Origin: Clostridiales bacterium
GTDB lineage: Bacteria; Bacillota; Clostridia; Lachnospirales; Lachnospiraceae
Length of the DNA stretch: 64,000 bases
Reading direction: 5' to 3'
Assembly (NCBI GenBank): GCA_021202925.1
Contig: JAJQCD010000034.1
Span: 1-64,000 of the forward strand
This document shows, one piece after another, positions 8,342-17,968 of the stretch. The notes beneath the pieces were generated by a model. It was not told where the DNA came from, did not search any database, and saw only the letters and a list, made by a program, of their open reading frames with translations. The position numbers and the translations under genes were made by a program. Position 1 is the stretch's first letter; every line of letters starts with the position of its first letter.

Positions 8342-9838
8342 TTACTCCACATCCGGATCCCGTTTTTGCGGGATTCGCATGCGGATGACTGTCCCACGGC
8401 CTGGCCGACTGTGAATCTTCAGCTCACCGTCTTCATACAGCAGGTGCAGCCGCCGATAAATATTGCCCAGACCGATCCCTCTCTTTGAAGTGCTGCGATC
8501 CTTCAGCGCTTCCCGCAACTCCCGCAGCTGCACGCCGCTCATCCCCACTCCGGTATCCGCGACGACAACCGACAGCACGTCTCCCCGCAGGCAAATACGC
8601 AGATACAGGGTGCCGCCTTCTTCCTTGCGTGCGATTCCATGAATCACCGCATTCTCGATCACCGGCTGCAGAGAAAAGGACGGGATGGTCGCCAGCTTCG
8701 CGTCGGTCTCGACCCGCCTGTCATAGACCAGCCGCTCGCCAAACCGCATCTTCTGAATATAGATATAATCATCTGCCACCTTCAGCTCGCTATCCAGCGT
8801 CACGAACTGTTCCGTCGTCTTCAGATTATACCGGAACAGATGACTGAGGCTGCGGATCATGCGCCCGGTTGTGTCCGCGTCCTCCAGCTTTGCCATGCAC
8901 CCGATCGTGTTGAGCGTATTGAACAGGAAGTGTGGATTGATCTGGCTCTTTAAGAGCTCCAGCTGTGCCTCATTCATCTGCCGCTCCATCTCGACCCGTT
9001 CCATCTCATCCCGGTGCAGAAGCTCCGCCATCTCCGCATTCTTCCGCAGCGTATCGATATATCCCTTCGTCGCGTGCTTCATGCGGTTAAAGGTAGCAAC
9101 CAGTTCTCCGATCTCATCCTGATTCGGCACGACAATATCTGCACTCTCATAGTTATTGACCGACAGTTCCCGCGCACTGCGCACCACCATCACCACAGGA
9201 TCAATCAGGGAACCGTAGGTCAGACTGGTGATCACAAACGCTGCCACAATCATCAGCAGCGAAATCAGTCCAATCCATCCCGACATCCGATAGAACAGCG
9301 GCGCCCTTTCCTGGTAACTCGTGTTCCCTTCCTTCACCATCAGCTGCGCCAGCAGCCGCGCATAGTCAGACAGATATTCCTGCCGGTCGATCACCGCATA
9401 CAGGCTGGCCACATACTCGCTGCTCTCCGGAGCCATCTCCAGCACCCGATCCCTGCTCCTGCTGTACTGCTCATAACTGTTACGGATATTCCAGGTTCTG
9501 GCGTAGCGCTCCTCCCCGATTTCTTCATAATCATAAGGAAGAGACGCCAGGCAGCGCTCCGTGCGCACACAGGCAAGATTGTACGTCCCCCGGTTCTCCT
9601 CGGTACGGTTTCTCGCATAAACATTAAACGCCTCAATCTCCTGCTCCAGCGCATCCTGAAACTCGTGGCAGCGGACATTGTCATCCAGAATCCGGTTGAC
9701 ATCCCCCAGTGAAAACCGCAGAATCAGGATGGTGAAAACAGAAAAAAACACCATCACCAGCACAATCAGCGCGATATTTACCGCCAGCTTCTGCCTGACC
9801 GTGATCCGATACCATGTATCTCTCAGATACTGTCCCAT
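8342..9838 (-). CDS. YesM-type sensor histidine kinase
   Basis: A 498-residue membrane kinase. Transmembrane helices at about residues 18-41 and 188-211 flank an extracytoplasmic sensing domain of roughly 145 residues. A HAMP-like linker follows, then the His_kinase motif QINPHFLFNTLN with the phosphorylated His at about 303, and an ATPase domain with an N box near VIENAVIHG and a DTGVGMSG G1 box. This is the LytS/YesM family that partners AraC-type regulators, and its partner gene follows after six bases. In this family the kinases usually sense sugars or oligosaccharides, fitting the uronide genes downstream. Confidence 0.9.
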   Translation of the reverse strand: MGQYLRDTWYRITVRQKLAVNIALIVLVMVFFSVFTILILRFSLGDVNRILDDNVRCHEFQDALEQEIEAFNVYARNRTEENRGTYNLACVRTERCLASLPYDYEEIGEERYARTWNIRNSYEQYSRSRDRVLEMAPESSEYVASLYAVIDRQEYLSDYARLLAQLMVKEGNTSYQERAPLFYRMSGWIGLISLLMIVAAFVITSLTYGSLIDPVVMVVRSARELSVNNYESADIVVPNQDEIGELVATFNRMKHATKGYIDTLRKNAEMAELLHRDEMERVEMERQMNEAQLELLKSQINPHFLFNTLNTIGCMAKLEDADTTGRMIRSLSHLFRYNLKTTEQFVTLDSELKVADDYIYIQKMRFGERLVYDRRVETDAKLATIPSFSLQPVIENAVIHGIARKEEGGTLYLRICLRGDVLSVVVADTGVGMSGVQLRELREALKDRSTSKRGIGLGNIYRRLHLLYEDGELKIHSRPGRGTVIRMRIPQKRDPDVE

Positions 9839-9897
9839 CCAAATACCGCCTTACCTGTCATGAAACATTTCAACATGTATTCTTACACATAAGCATA

Positions 9898-9903
9898 ATT
9901 ATA
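9898..9903 (-). promoter_or_regulatory. Extended -10 promoter of the sensor kinase operon
   Basis: Minus-strand TGGTATAAT gives an extended -10 (TATAAT at 9903-9898) without a recognisable -35, 60 bases before ATG 9838. Confidence 0.45.
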
Positions 9904-10009
9904 CCATAGTTTTTTTCTGATTTCACTATACAAATGTTCCTTTTTCCCTTCAGGTGTGTATTTTTTGTGAAATTTCAAAATTGTTAAAACCGGATTCACA
10001 ATTTGATGG

Positions 10010-10015
10010 TATACT
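10010..10015 (+). promoter_or_regulatory. Extended -10 promoter of the OmpR-type regulator
   Basis: TGGTATACT gives an extended -10 with TATACT at 10010-10015, 26 bases before the ATG at 10041. No convincing -35 is present. Confidence 0.4.
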
Positions 10016-10040
10016 GCCGGAGAAAAAGGAGGAATTTTCC

Positions 10041-10733
10041 ATGCGTCTTTTACTGGCAGAGGACGAACGCTCGCTTTCCCGGGCGGTCGTTACCATATTA
10101 AAACGAAACAATTATTCGGTCGACGCGGCCTTTGACGGAGCAGAAGCTCTGGAACTTCTGGAAACCGGCAACTACGACGCCGCAATTCTCGACATTATGA
10201 TGCCCCGAGTGGACGGTCTGACCGTCCTGCAGACCATTCGCGCCCGTGGCGACCAGATTCCGGTTCTCCTGCTCACCGCGAAGGCCGAGACAGACGACAA
10301 GGTAACCGGCCTTGACCTCGGTGCCAATGATTACCTGACCAAACCGTTTGCCACCAAAGAGCTTCTTGCACGCATCCGCGCCATGACCCGCACCCAGCAG
10401 ACGCCGGTCGTATCCTCACTCTGTTTTGGGAACATTTCTCTCGACCGCAGAACCTATGAATTGAAATCTCCCACCGGCAGCTTCCGTCTGGCAAACCGTG
10501 AATTCCAGACGCTGGAGCTTCTGATGACAAACGCCGGACACAGCATCTCTTCCGGACGATTCATGGAAAAAATCTGGAGCGATGAGACCGACACGGAACA
10601 GAATGTGGTCTGGGTCTATATCTCCTATTTGAAGAAGAAACTCGACGCACTCCATGCCAACGTGCAGATCACAGCCACACAGGACGTCGGCTATACCCTG
10701 GAACCGGTCGACGCAGAACGGAGGCCGATATGA
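10041..10733 (+). CDS. OmpR/PhoB-family response regulator
   Basis: A 230-residue regulator with an N-terminal receiver (MRLLLAEDERS, phosphoacceptor Asp51 in AAILDIMMPRVDG, Lys in LTKPF) and a C-terminal winged helix (about 130-225) with ANREFQTLELLM and VVWVYISYLKKKLD. The start at 10041 is chosen for the AAAAGGAGG site and because the receiver begins there; an upstream in-frame extension is possible but poorly supported. Its last four bases overlap the kinase gene (ATGA), so the pair is co-translated. The signal sensed is not evident. Confidence 0.93.
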   Translation: MRLLLAEDERSLSRAVVTILKRNNYSVDAAFDGAEALELLETGNYDAAILDIMMPRVDGLTVLQTIRARGDQIPVLLLTAKAETDDKVTGLDLGANDYLTKPFATKELLARIRAMTRTQQTPVVSSLCFGNISLDRRTYELKSPTGSFRLANREFQTLELLMTNAGHSISSGRFMEKIWSDETDTEQNVVWVYISYLKKKLDALHANVQITATQDVGYTLEPVDAERRPI

Positions 10734-11977
10734 TCCGGAAACTGCGGAGCAAGCTGATCATCATTACGATGCTCTCCCTGTTCCTCGTCCTGGCCGTCAT
10801 TATGGGCAGCATCCTCCTGATTAACTATCACAATATCGTCATGGAAGCCGACGAGACGCTGGAATTCCTGGCCGCCAATGACGGCGCGATTCCCAGAGAC
10901 GGAGAAATGTTCGACTTTGACAACGACACACAGGATTTCATGACCACCGAGCGTGCGCGCGTCTCCCGCTACTTCTGGGTGCAGCTGACCATGGACGGAG
11001 AGCTGGAAGGATCCGACTTAAGCGAAATTGCCGCCGTCGATCTCAACACCGTCGAACAGTATCTGCAGCAGATCCTGGATTCCGGTCGTGAGAAGGGCTT
11101 CATCGAACATTACCGCTATCTCGTTCACACCGACACCGACGACCACGCAATCCGCGTGATCTTTCTGGACTGCTGGCGCAGTCTCGCCAATCTGGAGACC
11201 TTCTTCATTGCCTGCTGCTGGGTGTCATTCAGCGGCCTGCTCGCCGTTCTGGCTCTGATGATCCTTCTGTCCAAATGGATCCTGCATCCTTTCTCTGAGA
11301 ATTACGAGAAACAGCGCCAGTTCATCACCGACGCCGGCCACGAGATCAAGACACCGCTCACGATTATCAATGCCGACGCCGATATTCTGGAAATGGAACT
11401 TGGCGAAGACAACGAATGGCTGCAGGATATTCAGAAGCAGACCGCACGGCTCGCCTCTCTGACCAACGACCTGATCTTCCTGTCCCGAACGGAAGAGGCA
11501 GGCAACCAGATTCAGATGATTGAGTTTCCGTTTTCCGACCTGGTAGACGAAATGGCCCAGTCCTTCCGCTCCCGTGCGCTGACAGAGGGCAAGACCTTTA
11601 CGGTCGACATCTGTCCGCTGATCACGCTTCGCGGCGATGAGAAAAGCCTGCGGCAACTGATCTCTGTCCTGCTGGACAACGCACTGAAATACTCCGACGA
11701 GGGAGGCCGGATCTCACTGACCCTGGAAAGGCAGGGGAAGAATGTTCTTCTCACGGTATTCAATACCACGGCGCAGCCGGTGGACCGGCATCCGGAACGC
11801 CTCTTTGACCGTTTCTACCGCGGCGATCAGTCCCACAACTCGCAGACCGGCGGCTATGGAATCGGGCTTTCCATCGCGGCGGCTGTAACGGCAAATCACA
11901 AGGGCAGGATTCATGCGTCCTCTGCAGACGGACATTCACTGAGCATTACCGTCACATTGCCTGGCGTCCGTTCCTGA
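10730..11977 (+). CDS. Sensor histidine kinase, HisKA type
   Basis: A 415-residue membrane kinase cognate to the preceding regulator. Transmembrane helices lie at about residues 8-33 and 158-182, enclosing an acidic extracellular domain of roughly 120 residues rich in Asp and Glu (EMFDFDNDTQDF). No clear HAMP domain is visible. The HisKA box QFITDAGHEIKTPLTIINA carries the phosphorylated His at about 204, and the ATPase domain has LLDNALKYSDEGG (N box) and GGYGIGLSIAAAV (G2 box). The acidic sensor domain could bind cations or peptides, but this is only a guess. Confidence 0.92.
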   Translation: MIRKLRSKLIIITMLSLFLVLAVIMGSILLINYHNIVMEADETLEFLAANDGAIPRDGEMFDFDNDTQDFMTTERARVSRYFWVQLTMDGELEGSDLSEIAAVDLNTVEQYLQQILDSGREKGFIEHYRYLVHTDTDDHAIRVIFLDCWRSLANLETFFIACCWVSFSGLLAVLALMILLSKWILHPFSENYEKQRQFITDAGHEIKTPLTIINADADILEMELGEDNEWLQDIQKQTARLASLTNDLIFLSRTEEAGNQIQMIEFPFSDLVDEMAQSFRSRALTEGKTFTVDICPLITLRGDEKSLRQLISVLLDNALKYSDEGGRISLTLERQGKNVLLTVFNTTAQPVDRHPERLFDRFYRGDQSHNSQTGGYGIGLSIAAAVTANHKGRIHASSADGHSLSITVTLPGVRS

Positions 11978-11999
11978 AAGGCAGACATGCACGCCTTTC
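11976..11999 (+). terminator. Hairpin after the kinase gene
   Basis: GAAAGGC (11976-11982) pairs with GCCTTTC (11993-11999), overlapping the kinase stop codon; the T run is short. Confidence 0.4.
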
Positions 12000-12070
12000 C
12001 TTTGATCCGGCACACAAAAAATGGCCAGGTACTCCTGGGCCCATAATCCAATCCAATGAGGTTCACGAAC

Positions 12071-12670
12071 ATGACAGAACAGGAATTTTATGGAGACCGT
12101 CTGCCGCTGTTAGAAGCAGCACGACGGCAGCTCCTCGATATGATCGCCGAATATCCCGACACCGGAATGGGAGGCGAAACGATGCATACCATTTTATACT
12201 GCACATCCCGGATCAAATCTCCGGACAGCATGATCGACAAACTGACAAAGCACGGCGTTCCGGCCAATTGCAATTCCGCATTAACGGAAGTGAACGACGC
12301 GGTCGGCGTCCGCATCATCTGCTCCTTCTTTGACGATGTGTACCGGATCGCGGACTGGCTGCGCGCCCGCCCCGAACTGGTCATCCGCGAGACGAAGGAC
12401 TACGTATCCTATCCGAAATCAAACGGCTATCGGAGTTACCACATCATTCTCAATATCATCGACGGCCCCGGCGCCGGACTGACCTGCGAGATCCAGATCC
12501 GCACAATTGCCATTGACTTCTGGGCCAGTCTGGAGCATCAGATGAAATACAAACACGAAATCCGGCACGAAGCCCTGATCCGGGACGAGTTGAAGCGCTG
12601 TGCCGATGAGATTGCCTCCATCGACCTCTCCATGCAGACAATTCGCGACCTGCTGGCGGAGGATTTCTGA
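12071..12670 (+). CDS. Small alarmone synthetase (RelQ/YjbM-type GTP pyrophosphokinase)
   Basis: A 199-residue single-domain RelA/SpoT synthetase making (p)ppGpp from GTP or GDP and ATP. Visible motifs are RIKSPDSMIDKL (G-loop-like basic segment), DAVGVRIICSFFDDVY, KDYVSYPKSNGYRSYHIIL with the nucleotide-stacking Tyr, and CEIQIRTIAIDFWASLEHQMKYK with the catalytic Glu. There is no hydrolase, TGS or ACT domain. ATG 12071 has TGAGG nine bases upstream, whereas the in-frame ATG at 12056 has no ribosome site. It appears to be a single gene, closed by the strong terminator at 12730-12772. Confidence 0.93.
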   Translation: MTEQEFYGDRLPLLEAARRQLLDMIAEYPDTGMGGETMHTILYCTSRIKSPDSMIDKLTKHGVPANCNSALTEVNDAVGVRIICSFFDDVYRIADWLRARPELVIRETKDYVSYPKSNGYRSYHIILNIIDGPGAGLTCEIQIRTIAIDFWASLEHQMKYKHEIRHEALIRDELKRCADEIASIDLSMQTIRDLLAEDF

Positions 12671-12729
12671 GACATCATCTGGTACCAACGCCTCCGCAAA
12701 CGGTGCCTTCCACAGAATTCATTTTTCAG

Positions 12730-12772
12730 GAAAGACAAAAAGACGTGTTTCCCGCACGTCTTTTTGTCTTTC
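12730..12772. terminator. Bidirectional terminator between the alarmone synthetase gene and metY
   Basis: A perfect 18-bp stem (12730-12747 with 12755-12772) around a 7-base loop, with T-rich arms on both strands, lies between two convergent genes. Confidence 0.85.
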
Positions 12773-12782
12773 AAGGATACGT

Positions 12783-14090
12783 TTACTCTGTCAGCGCCGC
12801 AAATGCCTCATCCAGATCCTCAATAATATCATCGATATGCTCGGTGCCGATTGAAAGACGAATGGTATTCGGCCGAATGCCCTGATCGAGCAATTCCTCC
12901 TCGCTGCACTGGCTGTGCGTCGTGGTCGCCGGATGAATCACCAGCGATTTCACATCCGCCACATTCGCCAGCAGGGAGAACAGTTCCAGGCTGTCGATAA
13001 AGCGGTATGCCTCTTCTTTTCCGCCCTTAATTTCAAACGTGAAGATAGTCGCGCCGCCATCCGGGAAATATTTCTCATACAGCGCATGATCCGGGTGATC
13101 CGGCAGACTCGGATGATTGACCTTCTCAACCAGTGGATGATTTGCCAGGTATTCTACCACTTTCTTCGTATTCTCCACCGCGCGCTCGATGCGCAGACTC
13201 AGCGTCTCGGTTCCCTGCAAAAGCAGGAAGGCCGCAAACGGGCTGATGGTAGAGCCGGTATCGCGCAGCAAAATTGCCCGGATGTAGGTGGCAAAGGCTG
13301 CCGGACCGGCCGCTTCGGTGAACTTCACGCCGTGGTAACTCGGATTCGGCGCGCTGATCCAGGGATAACGACCGCTCCTCGCCCAGTCAAAGGTGCCGCC
13401 GTCCACGATCACGCCTCCCAGTGTCGTGCCATGTCCGCCGATAAACTTGGTCGCGGAGTGAACCACAATATCTGCCCCGTGTTCAATCGGTCGAATCAGA
13501 TACGGCGTACCGAACGTATTGTCAATCACCAGCGGAAGGCCGTGTCGATGGGCAATCGCCGCAATCGCGTCAATGTCCGGAATATCCGAATTCGGGTTGC
13601 CCAGCGTCTCAATGTAGATTGCCTTGGTATTGTCCTGAATTGCGCTTTCCACCTCATCCAGTTTGTGTGCGTCAACAAAGGTGGTCTGAATGCCGTACAG
13701 CGGCAGTGTATGCAGCAGCAGATTGGAAGTGCCGCCATAGATCGTCTTCTGGGCGACGATGTGCTCGCCTTCCTTTGCCAGGGCCTGAATGGTGTAGGTA
13801 ATAGCCGCCGCGCCGGTAGCGACCGCCAGGCCCGCCACACCGCCTTCCAGCTTCGCAATGCGATCCTCAAAGACGCCCTGTGTCGAATTCGTCAGGCGAC
13901 CGTAAATGTTGCCGGCATCCGCCAGGCCAAACCGGTCCGCCGCATGCTGACTGTTGTGAAAGACATAAGACGTGGTCGCATAGATCGGAACTGCCCTCGA
14001 ATCGGTCGCCGGATCGGCCTGCTCCTGTCCTACATGCAGCTGAAGCGTTTCAAATTTGAGATTTCTCTTTGCGTATGGTTTCCTGCTCAT
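12783..14090 (-). CDS. metY: O-acetylhomoserine aminocarboxypropyltransferase (sulfhydrylase)
   Basis: A 435-residue PLP enzyme of the Cys/Met metabolism family that makes homocysteine from O-acetylhomoserine and sulfide. It begins with the MetY-type LKFETLQLHVGQE segment and TTSYVF; the PLP lysine is K215 in HSATKFIGGHG. The length and the TLQLHVGQ opening separate it from cystathionine gamma-synthases, as does the insert WISAPNPSYHGVKF near residue 260. ATG 14090 follows a GAGGAGGATATC ribosome site. It is transcribed alone from a promoter at 14150-14178 with an unusual 25-bp palindrome just upstream. Confidence 0.95.
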   Translation of the reverse strand: MSRKPYAKRNLKFETLQLHVGQEQADPATDSRAVPIYATTSYVFHNSQHAADRFGLADAGNIYGRLTNSTQGVFEDRIAKLEGGVAGLAVATGAAAITYTIQALAKEGEHIVAQKTIYGGTSNLLLHTLPLYGIQTTFVDAHKLDEVESAIQDNTKAIYIETLGNPNSDIPDIDAIAAIAHRHGLPLVIDNTFGTPYLIRPIEHGADIVVHSATKFIGGHGTTLGGVIVDGGTFDWARSGRYPWISAPNPSYHGVKFTEAAGPAAFATYIRAILLRDTGSTISPFAAFLLLQGTETLSLRIERAVENTKKVVEYLANHPLVEKVNHPSLPDHPDHALYEKYFPDGGATIFTFEIKGGKEEAYRFIDSLELFSLLANVADVKSLVIHPATTTHSQCSEEELLDQGIRPNTIRLSIGTEHIDDIIEDLDEAFAALTE

Positions 14091-14149
14091 TCTGATATCC
14101 TCCTCGTTCGTTCCTGTTCGGAAACGGTTTGTTGTTTCGCTCTGAGGAC

Positions 14150-14178
14150 ATCTTAACAGGGAAACGAATGCCTGTCTA
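14150..14178 (-). promoter_or_regulatory. Promoter of metY
   Basis: On the minus strand TAGACA (14178-14173) and TAAGAT (14155-14150) are spaced 17 bases. No SAM riboswitch or T-box fits in the roughly 50-base leader. Confidence 0.5.
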
Positions 14179-14196
14179 ATATCGGAAATAAGTATC

Positions 14197-14221
14197 CAGA
14201 TATAGATTCAATCTATATCTG
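14197..14221. promoter_or_regulatory. Perfect 25-bp palindrome upstream of metY
   Basis: CAGATATAGATT (14197-14208) and AATCTATATCTG (14210-14221) are exact reverse complements around a single C. It lies 18 bases upstream of the metY -35, a position suited to an activator such as a LysR-type methionine regulator. The regulator is unknown. Confidence 0.6.
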
Positions 14222-14234
14222 ATGCACCTATGCA

Positions 14235-14293
14235 AAAACCGGTGGAAGCAGCTGCTTACAGGCAAGCCTGTCGCAGCTGCTTCCACCGGTTTT
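14235..14293 (-). terminator. Terminator of ilvC
   Basis: A perfect 21-bp stem (14235-14255 with 14273-14293) encloses a second short hairpin ACAGGC-AA-GCCTGT. The arms end in AAAA/TTTT, so it can act on both strands. Confidence 0.75.
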
Positions 14294-14317
14294 CCCGCCG
14301 TTTGGAATCGTTATCGT

Positions 14318-15502
<1,185 letters not shown>

Positions 15503-16003
15503 TTATGGCAGATAACGGATATCGTCGGAGCCCCGCGAGAGCCCGGTCATACCAGTCCTTGCCAGTTCCAGAATCTCGTAATCCTCCAACAGGTTCACCA
15601 GCGCATCCAGCTTCGACTGATCGCCGGTCATCATAACAGTCAGGGAATCCTTTCCTACATCAACGATAGTCGCCCGGAAGATCTCCGCAATCGCATTGAC
15701 CGTCTGACGATCCTGCGCATTCGCGCGAACCTTCACCATCATCAGCTCCCGATAGACAGAATGCTCCGGCTTCAGTTCCTTGATATCGCGGACGTCTTCC
15801 AGCTTGCGCAGCTGCTTCTCGATCTGTTCCAGAATATCCTGATCGCCAAACGATACGACTGTCATCCTCGAGTAACGCGGATCCGCCGTCACGCCCACCA
15901 TCAGGCTGTCAATGTTATAACCACGGCGGCTGAACAGACCCGCGACCCGGCTCAGCACGCCAGCCGTGTTGTCAACTAGCAATGATAACACAATTCTGTC
16001 CAT
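15503..16003 (-). CDS. ilvN: Acetolactate synthase regulatory (small) subunit
   Basis: A 166-residue protein with an N-terminal ACT domain (VLSLLVDNTAGVLSRVAGLFSRRGYNI, residues 5-31) that binds valine for feedback control, and the C-terminal ALS_ss_C domain from about residue 80. The length is typical of ilvN/ilvH. The catalytic subunit is not in the window. It is transcribed from a clear promoter at 16036-16064, with ilvC next. Confidence 0.95.
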   Translation of the reverse strand: MDRIVLSLLVDNTAGVLSRVAGLFSRRGYNIDSLMVGVTADPRYSRMTVVSFGDQDILEQIEKQLRKLEDVRDIKELKPEHSVYRELMMVKVRANAQDRQTVNAIAEIFRATIVDVGKDSLTVMMTGDQSKLDALVNLLEDYEILELARTGMTGLSRGSDDIRYLP

Positions 16004-16035
16004 AGTTTACTGGTTTCCTCCTATTCGTTCATTTT

Positions 16036-16064
16036 ATCATATCAACCCGAAAAGTGTTTGTCAA
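16036..16064 (-). promoter_or_regulatory. SigA-type promoter of ilvN-ilvC
   Basis: Minus-strand TTGACA (16064-16059), 17 bases, then TATGAT (16041-16036). The leader is only about 30 bases, so there is no room for a T-box. Confidence 0.8.
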
Positions 16065-16110
16065 CTACGCAATTGGAATGTATTGTATTCTCTAAAGTTA
16101 TACCAGATCG

Positions 16111-16899
16111 TCATCCCAGAGCCACATCCAGAACCATCATCAGCATGAAGCCCACGGCAAATCCGAGCGTCCCCATATCGGAGTGCTCGCCAGCCGCAGA
16201 TTCCGGAATCAGTTCTTCCACGACCACATACAGCATCGCCCCGGCCGCGAGGGAAAGCAGATAGGGCAGGACGGGGACAATGACATCTGCCAGCAGCACC
16301 GTCACAAAGGCGCCGATGGGCTCGACCAGACCGGAAAGCACCCCCATGGAGAACGCCCGCGTGCGGCTGGCGCCGTTGGAACGCAGCGGCAGGGCAATGA
16401 TCGCGCCTTCCGGAAAATTCTGAATCGCAATACCAATGGACAATGCAAAGGCCGCCGCCATGGAGATCGACACTCCACCGATCAGAATTCCGGCAAACAC
16501 CACCCCGACCGCCATCCCCTCCGGAATGTTATGCAGGGTGACGGCAAGAACCAGCATCGTCGTTCTCGCCAGATGGCTTTTCGGCCCCTCCGGCTCCTCG
16601 CTCCCCATATGCAGATGCGGAATCAGATGATCCAGCAGAAGCAGAAACAGCATCCCTCCGGCCAGTCCGACCACGGCCGGAACGAACGCCAGTCTTCCCA
16701 TTCCGGACGACATCTCCATTGCCGGAATCAGAAGGGACCAGACTGAAGCGGCCACCATGACTCCGGACGCAAACCCCAGCAGGCCTTTCTGGACCACCGG
16801 GCTGATCTCATTTTTTACAAAAAACGTACATCCCGCTCCCAGTGTAGTACCGATAAACGGGATCAAAATACCCAAAGCGATAGGAAACACCTCATTCAT
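16111..16899 (-). CDS. ZIP-family divalent metal transporter
   Basis: A 262-residue membrane protein with about eight helices. The metal-site signatures HNIPEGMAVG (helix 4) and IQNFPEGAIIALPL (helix 5) are both present, marking the ZIP/ZupT family of zinc and related cation importers. ATG 16899 (MNEVFPIALGILIPF) starts right at helix 1; an open extension upstream has no ribosome site. The usual His-rich loop between helices 3 and 4 is short (LDHLIPHLHMG). Neighbours give no hint of the metal. Confidence 0.88.
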   Translation of the reverse strand: MNEVFPIALGILIPFIGTTLGAGCTFFVKNEISPVVQKGLLGFASGVMVAASVWSLLIPAMEMSSGMGRLAFVPAVVGLAGGMLFLLLLDHLIPHLHMGSEEPEGPKSHLARTTMLVLAVTLHNIPEGMAVGVVFAGILIGGVSISMAAAFALSIGIAIQNFPEGAIIALPLRSNGASRTRAFSMGVLSGLVEPIGAFVTVLLADVIVPVLPYLLSLAAGAMLYVVVEELIPESAAGEHSDMGTLGFAVGFMLMMVLDVALG

Positions 16900-17066
16900 T
16901 CTCTCTATACCTGTTAGTATGCCTTTCTTTCGATATTTGACCCTGTTTCCGACAACAATTCCAAAGCGAAACACAAAAAAAATCAGCGAAACCACACCCG
17001 GCGCTGTCTTCTTCACACAGAACAATTTCGCCCGCAATGTAAAAACGCCTCATCCATCTGCTGCGC

Positions 17067-17339
17067 TTAATAGCTCATGGAAAAGCCACGCTCATCTGTC
17101 TTCACTTCCCGATCCTCTGCCTCCATATTCTCGATGCGGATATATGGCTGTCTGTGCAGTGCGCCCACCATATCCCAGACCACCGACTCCTCGCCCTGGA
17201 TCTCCATCTCCACCCGGCCGTCCCAGAGGTTGCGTACATACCCCGTCAGGCCGCACGAACGGGCCAGCCGCGTCGCCTGGTACCGGAATCCGACGCCCTG
17301 CACCCGCCCGGAAAAATAAAAGCGCTTTCGTATTTTCAT
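17067..17339 (-). CDS. Acylphosphatase
   Basis: A 90-residue enzyme that hydrolyses acyl phosphates. The signature FSGRVQGVGFRYQATRLA (about residues 8-25) holds the phosphate loop and catalytic Arg, and GYVRNLWDGRVEMEIQG contains the catalytic Asn. ATG 17339 follows GAGGTGAG; an in-frame start further upstream would overlap the preceding gene and adds no conserved sequence. It lies directly after an unknown 100-residue protein in the same direction. Confidence 0.92.
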   Translation of the reverse strand: MKIRKRFYFSGRVQGVGFRYQATRLARSCGLTGYVRNLWDGRVEMEIQGEESVVWDMVGALHRQPYIRIENMEAEDREVKTDERGFSMSY

Positions 17340-17391
17340 CCTGCTCACCTCAGCAAACGATTTTGCAGACCAATCCGGCTTCGCTGCCAGT

Positions 17392-17694
17392 TCAATAATG
17401 TCCCGCCTCATGCTCCGCGTTCAGCCAGTCCACCGATTCCCAGATTCCGTCCAGCGTAAACGGGAAATCCTTCCAGTGCTTCTTTTCCTCCGCCGTCACC
17501 TCGAAATTAAACGGCTCCGGCCAGATCGTCGCGCGGATCACCGGCGTCTTCTCCTCCGGCTCCGTCTCCGTCGCTTCCTTTCTCACAATCTCTGCCCGCT
17601 CAAGCTGGTAACGCATGCCCCGGTAACTGCCCGTAAAACGGCTTTTCTTTAAATACGCTACCGAAATATCTCCGTGCAGATCAATCGCCATCAT
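17392..17694 (-). CDS. Conserved-looking hypothetical protein
   Basis: A 100-residue soluble protein I do not recognise. It is acidic in the middle (TETEPEEKTP) and has the aromatic-rich stretch RATIWPEPFNFEVTAEEKK followed by DFPFTLDGIWESVDWLN and a His at the end. No signal peptide or membrane helix is present. It sits 52 bases upstream of the acylphosphatase start in the same direction, so the two may be co-transcribed. A GC-rich hairpin (17735-17752) lies upstream of it. Confidence 0.65.
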   Translation of the reverse strand: MMAIDLHGDISVAYLKKSRFTGSYRGMRYQLERAEIVRKEATETEPEEKTPVIRATIWPEPFNFEVTAEEKKHWKDFPFTLDGIWESVDWLNAEHEAGHY

Positions 17695-17734
17695 TTTCTC
17701 CTTCTGTCAATTTCCATGCTTAACAAACGGATAT

Positions 17735-17752
17735 GCGCCGCGGTCGCGGCGC
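17735..17752. other. GC-rich hairpin upstream of the hypothetical gene
   Basis: GCGCCGC pairs with GCGGCGC around a GGTC loop. It lies in the divergent spacer before pncB; its role is unknown. Confidence 0.35.
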
Positions 17753-17860
17753 TTCACCACCCATGCAGGCCTTCCGTCCAGTGTTTTTCATTATACTGAA
17801 TTCAGATTCCGTTTTCAAGAAAAACATCAGGGTTATATTGTTAATGTTTTATCATTCTTA

Positions 17861-17889
17861 TTGCCATTTCCTCCTGTTGGTGGTATACT
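17861..17889 (+). promoter_or_regulatory. Promoter of pncB
   Basis: TTGCCA (17861-17866), 17 bases, TATACT (17884-17889), about 80 bases before ATG 17969. Confidence 0.65.
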
Positions 17890-17968
17890 CACCCCAACGT
17901 TTACACAAATTTTACATAACCATTACAAGCTTACCAAACCAAAAACATAAGTATGGGGGAACAATCTT

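Noticed and set aside
14091..14149. SAM riboswitch upstream of metY
   Set aside because: The leader is about 50 bases and lacks the conserved core and terminator.
12915..14156. Long open frame antisense to metY
   Set aside because: Its sequence is shadow-like (Arg, Gln, His rich) and metY is a complete, recognisable enzyme on the other strand.
16004..16110. T-box leader for ilvN
   Set aside because: The distance from the clear promoter to the start codon is only about 30 bases.
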